The translations under genes were made by a program, and so were the position numbers. 64,000 nt of DNA, from assembly GCA_954871525.1 (NCBI GenBank), contig OX940866.1:16887001-16951000 (forward strand). The letters are read 5' to 3'. The notes under the pieces are model-generated. The model did not search any database and was not told where the DNA came from. It was given only the letters and a program-made list of their open reading frames with translations. How positions within the stretch are numbered: the first letter of the stretch is position 1; every line of letters begins with the position of its first letter. Below are positions 62,994 to 64,000 of this stretch, piece after piece. Source of the stretch: Parietaria judaica. Lineage: Eukaryota; Streptophyta; Magnoliopsida; Rosales; Urticaceae.

Positions 62994-64000
62994 TTGTTGA
63001 AACTGGGTTTTAAGAAAGCTCCAAAAACTTTTAATGCCAAAACAAACCCAATTTATAATAATATCACCCTAATGAAGGTCTAGCAACTCAAATCTCATCA
63101 AGAACCCATCGTATTGCCCTCGTAAGAAAACCAATTTTTAACACTTTTCGGTTAAGATTTTAACCCATTAATGACTTGCTATAGAAACTACGAGATAGTG
63201 CTTCGCTATTTAGGCATTAAAATAAGTAAATGTGATACAATTACACATTATTAAGCATTTTGAAGTTCATTTTTTGTTTAAAATATCGTTTAATTAGGGT
63301 TCTTTCGCAAAAAATGGGAAAAAGACTCAGTTTTTTTTGGAGCACGCATTAATTGTTGAAACTGGGTTTTAAGAAAGCTCCAAAAACTTTTAATGCCAAA
63401 ACAAACCCAAATTATAATAATAGCACCCTAATGAAGGTCTAGCAACTCAAATCTCATCAAGAACCCATCGTATTTGCCCTCGTAAGAAAACCAATTTTTA
63501 ACACTTTTCGGTTAAGATTTTAACCCATTAACGACTTGCTATAGAAACTACGAGATAGTGCTTCGCTATTTAGGCATTAAAATAAGTAAATGTGATACAA
63601 TTACACATTATTAAGCATTTTGAAGTTCATTTTTTGTTTAAAATATCGTTTAATTAGGGTTCTTTCGCAAAAAATGGGAAAAAGACTCAGTTTTTTTTGG
63701 AGCACGCATTAATTGTTGAAACTGGGTTTTAAGAAAGCTCCAAAAACTTTTAATGCCAAAACAAACCCAATTTATAATAATAGCACCCTAATGAAGGTCT
63801 AGCAACTCAAATCTCATCAAGAACCCATCGTATTTGCCCTCGTAAGAAAACCAATTTTTAACACTTTTCGGTTAAGATTTTAACCCATTAACGACTTGCT
63901 ATAGAAACTACGAGATAGTGCTTCGCTATTTAGGCATTAAAATAAGTAAATGTGATACAATTACACATTATTAAGCTTTTTGAAGTTCAAGTTTTGTTTA
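62994..64000. repeat. A monomers at the right end, last one cut by the window
   Basis: The monomers at 62994 (359 bp, GTATTGCCC with one T lost, and ATTAATGACTTG), 63353 (AAATTATAAT) and 63713 are A-type. The last has AAGCTTTTTG and TTCAAGTTTTG at its end, like the A copies at 61554 and 62274. It stops at offset 288, so the array continues beyond the window. Confidence 0.85.

Larger units (their letters stand above)
1..64000. repeat. 360-bp satellite DNA array, 177 full monomers plus one partial
   Basis: The same sequence recurs every 360 bases in one orientation from the first base to the last, so neither array edge is in the window. Monomer starts are at 1, 361, 721 and so on, drifting by small indels to 63713 for the last, partial copy. 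Neighbouring monomers differ at a handful of positions. A consensus A-type monomer is 31% G+C (52 G, 61 C). By my reading 361-bp monomers start at 10081, 12962, 43189, 43910, 44631, 45352, 47513 and 49674; 359-bp monomers at 21951, 24110, 52915 and 62994; and a 348-bp monomer at 14403. All reading frames on both strands contain stops in each monomer, so nothing is coded. Arrays like this form centromeric or pericentromeric heterochromatin in eukaryotes; which one applies here cannot be seen. Confidence 0.98.

Noticed and set aside
1..64000. CRISPR array
   Set aside because: The repeat is the whole 360-bp monomer with no unique spacers and no cas genes. Short conserved stretches are separated by equally conserved sequence.
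1..64000. Assembly artefact from collapsed or duplicated reads
   Set aside because: Private variants, single-base indels, chimeric monomers and changing higher-order units are all present, unlike simple copying errors. Exact copy numbers of the homogeneous blocks still depend on read support.

Overview
The whole 64,000-base window is one uninterrupted head-to-tail tandem array of a satellite DNA with a 360-bp monomer. In the phase used here the first monomer starts at base 1. The window holds 177 complete monomers and a 288-bp partial one (63713-64000). I found no gene, RNA gene, transposon, CRISPR array, inversion or unrelated spacer. Every reading frame of the consensus is closed within one monomer, and the longest stop-free stretch is about 45 codons. 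A consensus A-type monomer is 31% G+C. By my reading 164 of 177 monomers are exactly 360 bp, eight are 361, four are 359 and one is 348.

Organism: an array of this size and homogeneity indicates eukaryotic centromeric or pericentromeric heterochromatin. The monomer is not CpG-depleted: 9 CpGs are seen and about 8.8 expected from base composition. That argues against a heavily CpG-methylated genome such as a vertebrate or most plants, and fits many insects. Tribolium beetles have AT-rich satellites of about 360 bp, but I cannot match this sequence to a named satellite from memory, so the host stays unassigned.

Monomer anatomy (offsets within 360 bp): a variable 5' segment at about 1-100 defines the subtypes A, B, B' and C. 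A nearly invariant core lies at about 101-239. A small set of linked variant positions follows (240, 283, 296). The 3' part carries a CENP-B-box-like 17-mer at 311-327 and a T8 tract at 339-346. Short dyads lie at 158-173, 203-217 and 237-257.

Layout: (I) 1-14042 is a mosaic of nested duplications: 1-2880 recurs at 6841-9720, a 720-bp dimer is repeated six times at 2161-6480, and a 2,881-bp eight-monomer unit is duplicated at 8281-14042. (II) 14403-41388 consists of units headed by a B monomer. They are regular 1,080-bp trimers at 16911-23389, then irregular units of 3 to 8 monomers, then units whose B head is lost or chimeric. (III) 41389-48953 is an A-rich region with special subtypes and a repeat at about 2,882 bp offset. 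(IV) 48954-64000 carries the derived B' subtype in 1,080-, 1,440- and 720-bp higher-order units. Together the segments record successive local amplifications and conversion tracts. No protein-coding system is present.
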